Below are positions 60,043-64,000 of a stretch of DNA of 64,000 nt, in pieces. The translations under genes and the position numbers were made by a program. A model generated the notes under the pieces. That model saw only the letters and a program-made list of their open reading frames with translations, was not told where the DNA came from and did no database searches. Source of the stretch: Cycas panzhihuaensis (lineage: Eukaryota; Cycadophyta); assembly GCA_023213395.1 (NCBI GenBank), contig CM041465.1, positions 89,783,741 to 89,847,740 on the forward strand, given 5' to 3'. Numbering within the stretch: position 1 is the first letter of the stretch; each line of letters begins with the position of its first letter.

Positions 60043-60589
60043 TTGAGCTAGGTTGTCTATTTTTCGATTTTAGTTGCTCAAACGTCCGTTGGAACATAGC
60101 TATATATTTGCTCGTTGAGATTAGCGAGCTCACCGATCTGGAGAAGACGGTTCTGGATTCCATCCACTGTGGAGGAAGATCTCCCGCTCGGAAGTCTGCT
60201 CTTCACACGGAAACCAGGTTCTTCGTTTCATTTTTTTAATTTTTATAAATATTTTGATATATGCTCTTTACTTTGTACTTTGATCTTCTGTACTGGATTA
60301 TTAGCTCTCCTCAGACTCATTGTCTATTTTTTATTTATCATTTGTCTCAGTTGTCTCTCCTTTGATTTGGCTTGTACTTTATACATTGTCTGTTTCGTTG
60401 ATCACCTTTGAGCACCCATTTCAGTTGCGCCCTTTGGCATTCGTTCTGCTTCTTTCATTGTGTCATTGTGTGTTTGCATGCCTTCACCCCGCTCCGTTCT
60501 TTTGCCTATCCTCAGCGAGCCTATTTCTACATACATATTCCGTATTATTCATTATTTGTGCTTGTTATTATATATTCGCGTTCCGTGTG

Positions 60590-61205
60590 ATCTGCATCCC
60601 GTAGCCCTCGCGCCCTCGCACTGTGTCCCCGTCTGTCTCGCCCTGACCTGAGAAGGCCGTCTCCATCTCCGTCTCCCTTCTGCTCTCTGTCTCGCTCTGA
60701 GACGCCAAGCTCTGAGACGCCAAGGACCCTGTCTCCGGCCCCTTATCATTTATTGTGCGGCCCCTTATCATTTACTGCGTCTGCGCAGCCTCTTTTTAGT
60801 CCGGGCCGTTGGGTTCGCCCGTCTCTCTTCAGCCTGTGCGAGATCCGTCTGCTCTCTGGCCCCGTTGGGGACGTTCGGCGCGTCTGTTTGTGGGTTTCTC
60901 GTGGTCCCGCCGTTCGGCGCGCTGCGTCGCCCTCATTCGCCTTAGCGCCTTCGATTTGCATCCTTTTGCCCGCCCGTGTGGACGTTCGGCGCGCTGCGTC
61001 GCCCTAGCGTTGCTCATTGCGTCGTACTTGAAGTTTAGCGCCTTCGCCCGCCCGTGTGGACGTTTGGCGCGCTGCGTCGCCCTACCGCCCTTCCCGTTGC
61101 GTCATACTTGAAGTGCACCAGTTTGTGTACTACTCGTTTCATTTATTGCTCTTGCTTGAAGTGCAGCATTTTGTGTACTATTCGTTTCATTTATTGCTCT
61201 TATTG
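60590..61205 (+). repeat. GC-rich island with several tandem repeats
   Basis: Repeats seen: GCTCTGAGACGCCAAG twice (60695-60725), GGCCCCTTATCATTTA twice (60737-60775). CGCCCGTGTGGACGTTCGGC with the following GCGCTGCGTCGCCCT occurs at about 60969 and again at 61050, plus partial copies from 60868. A 45-bp unit with TGAAGTGCA(C/G)CA and TTTGTGTACTA occurs at 61110-61200. The unit type changes along the island. Base composition is far above the rest of the window. Confidence 0.8.
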
Positions 61206-61391
61206 TAGCTCTTATATTCTTGTATATTTCTGTCCGGTCATTGTATATCTTTACTCTATTTCAGTTATTGCATATATATTGGCACGTTGATTTACGTCAT
61301 TATTTGGCACTTTGTTGTTACAGTTTGAATAATTTTATATTTTTTGTTTTAAAACTTGACGAGCGAGTTCACCCTCCTGGCATCGGAGGTT

Positions 61392-61432
61392 TTCTGTTAT
61401 CTGAGTGGTCTCGGGTTCAATCCCAGCCCAGT
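61392..61432 (+). promoter_or_regulatory. tRNA-like A/B box segment
   Basis: TTATCTGAGTGGTC resembles an A box and GGGTTCAATCCC a B box / T-loop. The two are only a few bases apart, too close for a tRNA gene. It could be a decayed tRNA-derived SINE head or chance; no tRNA is called. Confidence 0.35.
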
Positions 61433-63540
61433 TCAGTTTCAGACTGTTTTTTAAAGAAGTTTTCTCATTTTTAAACCTTATTTTTTTAAATTTTTACTTT
61501 TTCATAGGCTTATTGGCGCATTTTTTGCCATAACTTCCCCCTGGCTCATCGGTTTCAGACGAAACCTATGCCATCAGATCAGAAATTTTCCGTAAATCAA
61601 TTTCGACTGGTCATAAGACCAATTTGGTGCCCATTTGACCTCGTTTCACCCCTTTTAACATTGGACTTTCGAAATTTCAGCGTTTTTTGCATTTTTAATA
61701 AAATCGGTTTTAGAACTAGCTGCTATTTACTTTTGGTAAACTATTTTGTATCCAAATTTTTCTATAAGTAATCTACGTCATATAAACTCTAATACCCATC
61801 TTTTACTTTAATTTTTTGACTTCATTTTCACTAATATTTTAATCGTTAAAATAAGAAATTTAGTTGATTTTGCTGTTTCTTGAACATTCTCCATAAAGAT
61901 ACTTATCACTTTTTCACTATAACTTTTGCAATTTTTATCGATTTCATTTCCATCGAGTTCGTTGGGAAGTGACTCATTTCTCTTCACCGTGATATATTTT
62001 TTCATATATTTTGACATATTTTGCTTATATTTCAAATCGCCTAAAGGTGAGGTATTTTATTGGCCTAAATCGCTTCTTTTACACTGCTTAATATATTCTT
62101 TCAAAATTTTCAATTGGAAGAATATTAATTACTTCATCAATAATATTTGATCATTTGTTCAGCTTTTCTAAGGATTAATTAGTACTTTTATACAAGTTTT
62201 TGCCTACCCTGCTCCTGTTAGGCTCCATAAGGAGGTCCTTTCCTTTGGCTCATTCAAAACGTGACTTATTGGTATCCTTTTTCAAAACCGTCTATCTTAT
62301 TAGATTCACATTTCAGCAATCTACATATTGATAAAATTTTAAGCTATTCTGACCTCATTCAATATCGTTTTCAATCTGTTAAAGTTAAGTATATATATTC
62401 ATCCTAACAAGCTTGTCTTCCTTTCAAAAATTGTAAAGAAAATTCTAGTCCATATTTTCCTTGTTTACTTAAAGTTTTTTGCTTGATCTTTCTACAAGCA
62501 CTTTACATTATTTTGAACAAGTATTTATTTATAAGGCAATACATAAAAGTAGTTCTTAAAAGAAGTTTTTTTACATTGAAGATTTATTATTCATTTGAGA
62601 AATTGGCATCTGTTTGAAAACTATCTATTCTCAAAAAGTTTATTTTTAAATCTTGCATAAGTGAAAAGTTTTTTAGCATCATTACTTCCTTTTTTGATTA
62701 AAAGTGTATCAAAGTTCTTCTTTATTATTGGAAAATATCATCCTTCTTGCACTTATAAAAGAAAAATTGCATTTCTTTTCAAAGGCATCTTATATTTGTT
62801 TGAAGGACATTATATTTTTTTTTTTTAAAAAGCAAAAAGAGTTTTTGTACAAGTTTTCATTTCATCTTGCTTAGAGCATTTTTTTTCTATTATCAAAAGA
62901 ATTTTTCTCTTTCTAAGCAAGACCACATTGCTAAATAGATTAGTTTTCACATTAAATAAGATAAATCGAATTGAATCACACTTTTTCCGGCCTTGCAAGG
63001 GCAGTTAGGACCCACGAAGTTACCACCAAGACACGCTAATCGGCCTACTCATATTGGATGAGGACGACCATTAGCCATCAGTGTATACTGGCGGTGAGGT
63101 GCGAACCTTTCTTTTTATGGTGTTTGGAGACCAAGGCTAGACACGGAGAGGGTGAGTGCCTTTGGTTCGAGAACCTTCACCGCTAGATCCGTCGTTAGGC
63201 ATAAATCCGTAGCAGTGGACCAACAATTCGAGGGGTGTCAAAGCCTTCTTAGACCCCACGTCTTGAGGTATATAGAGCCTGGCGCCAAGACTGAGTATAA
63301 AGGGTCCCTGTTTTGCCATCCGTGGGCGCCATTGATGAATAAGAACCGAAGGTTTCAGGAGAAACATAAACTTAGAGCCTAGTAGCCTTTCTAGGTCCTA
63401 GTTCATTTGTTCAAACTTTTGAAAACCTTGGGATATATATATTTGGAGATAATCTCTTTCATTTTAAGTTCTTTCAAATTTTCTACATTCAAATATTTTG
63501 CTATTGCATTTATCATATTTTATACAACCTTAATTTAAAA

Positions 63541-64000
63541 TGACATCTAGTTTTGGGAATATGATTATTCCTAAGTTTGATGGAAATAATTTTCTTAACT
63601 GGAGTAGGAGGATGAGGCCCATCCTCATAGCAAATGAAATGTGGGATATAGTGAGAAATGGTTACAATGACTTAGGATCAAATCCAATCTTGAAAAAGCT
63701 ACATACAAAGAAAATATCAAAAAGATAATGAAGCCTTAGCCCTTATCTTTTGCGCTTTGGAAGATCATGTTTTCCCAGCGTTAGTGAATCCATTAAGTCC
63801 AAAGAGGCTTGGGATACTTTACTGACTTATATCTGAAGGCGCGTCCTCTAAACTACAAAACTTAAGAAGTAAGTTTGAAAATTTACGTATGATGCCTCAT
63901 GAATCAATAAGCGAATTTATGACCAAGATTCAAGACATAGTTAACCAAATGAGGTCCCTTGGGGATACCTTAACCGAACAAAGAGTTGTTGAACGAATCC
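63541..64000 (+). pseudogene. Copia gag of element 5 (cut by window end)
   Basis: Starts MTSSFGNMIIPKFDGNNFLNWSR, the copia gag (DUF4219/UBN2) N-terminus, with 'MWDIVRNGYNDLGSN'. The first frame stops at 63726; the match continues in shifted frames with 'ALIFCALEDHVFPAL', 'SIKSKEAWDTLLTYI', then 'SKLQNLRSKFENLRMMPHE' and 'MTKIQDIVNQMRSLGD'. At least two or three frameshifts are present. The window ends inside the domain. Confidence 0.85.

Larger units (their letters stand above)
60043..63540 (+). other. 3.5-kb leader of element 5
   Basis: No retroviral-type domain is encoded between PBS and gag. It has three parts: a pyrimidine-rich part (60240-60600), a GC-rich tandem-repeat island (60590-61120) and an AT-rich part (61130-62960). 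A more balanced, non-repetitive block follows at 62990-63400 just before gag. Multiple overlapping short frames in the GC part on both strands look like composition effects. Confidence 0.65.
59698..64000 (+). mobile_element. Ty1/copia-type element (element 5), 5' part; runs off the window
   Basis: 5' LTR, PBS, long leader and the start of gag, all on the + strand. Left flank TCAAT (59693-59697) would be half of the target duplication; the other half is outside. Compared with other elements in the window the LTR still has intact TG/CA ends, promoter-like signals and CpG-containing sequence, so it may be younger. Confidence 0.82.

Noticed and set aside
60115-61111. Many overlapping open frames on both strands in and near the GC-rich island
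   Set aside because: GC-rich sequence has few stop codons. The frames overlap each other, no protein family is recognisable, and the region is retroelement leader.
60590-61120. CpG island of a host gene promoter
   Set aside because: It lies between an LTR/PBS and the gag of the same element on the same strand, and no host exon follows.
61358-61440. tRNA gene
   Set aside because: A- and B-box-like motifs are present but too close together, and no cloverleaf can be drawn by eye.
63137-63382. Two 76-codon frames on opposite strands over the same bases
   Set aside because: Mirror-image frames in an untranslated leader just before gag, with no domain in either.
1-64000. CRISPR array, bacterial operons or prophage
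   Set aside because: Tandem repeats lack regular unique spacers, coding signals are plant retroelements, and no ribosome-binding-site-led genes are seen.

Overview
The window looks like intergenic chromatin from a large, repeat-rich land-plant genome. The basis is AT-rich DNA packed with nested, decayed Ty3/gypsy and Ty1/copia retrotransposons, plant-type LINE fragments (DUF4283-like ORF1, RVT_3-type RNase H) and one degenerate plant inositol-transporter-like gene. A gymnosperm-type genome is my guess from the age and nesting of the copies. I see no intact protein-coding host gene, no rRNA or tRNA gene, and nothing bacterial. Almost every coding stretch is riddled with stops where Gln or Trp codons are expected, and paired LTRs differ mostly by transitions. 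This is what long-term decay of methylated cytosine leaves behind.

Layout. 1-5991: Tat/Athila-like gypsy pol on the + strand, followed by a separate archaeal-type RNase H ORF that is split by a solo LTR (5309-5916). 5992-12208: complete Ty1/copia element on the - strand with paired 267-bp LTRs, PBS, PPT and a perfect CTTAG target-site duplication. 12214-12970: tandem repeats and a long AT microsatellite. 12971-19765: a second - strand copia element, RNase H deleted, with a LINE RNase H fragment in its 5' part. 20040-21640: an unrecognised degenerate coding region on the - strand. 23880-26346: remains of one or two more - strand copia elements. 26347-26855: 5' end of a + strand copia family called F2 here. 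26880-29620: + strand gypsy pol cut by another solo LTR (27916-28572). 29630-33594: AT-rich DNA with two related LTR ends and a MITE-like inverted repeat. 33595-43629: - strand copia gag/integrase remnant, split by a complete F2 element (34237-41961, TSD TTTTA). 44120-45741: unassigned. 45742-46354: third solo LTR. 46640-49172: + strand LINE (ORF1 and endonuclease). 49173-57443: second F2 element, cut in its leader by a fourth solo LTR (50217-50852). 58640-59640: - strand inositol-transporter pseudogene. 59698-64000: 5' end of a younger-looking copia element with a 3.5-kb leader containing a GC-rich tandem-repeat island; its gag runs off the window.

The most informative results are structural. 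Four solo LTRs of one family each carry their own 5-bp target-site duplication (one with a single transition), and three of them sit inside other transposons, which gives a relative insertion order. Two complete copia elements have matching TSDs, while the second F2 element has mismatched flanks and looks recombinant. A 25-bp piece of the reverse-transcriptase active-site region is duplicated exactly into the integrase of that same F2 copy.
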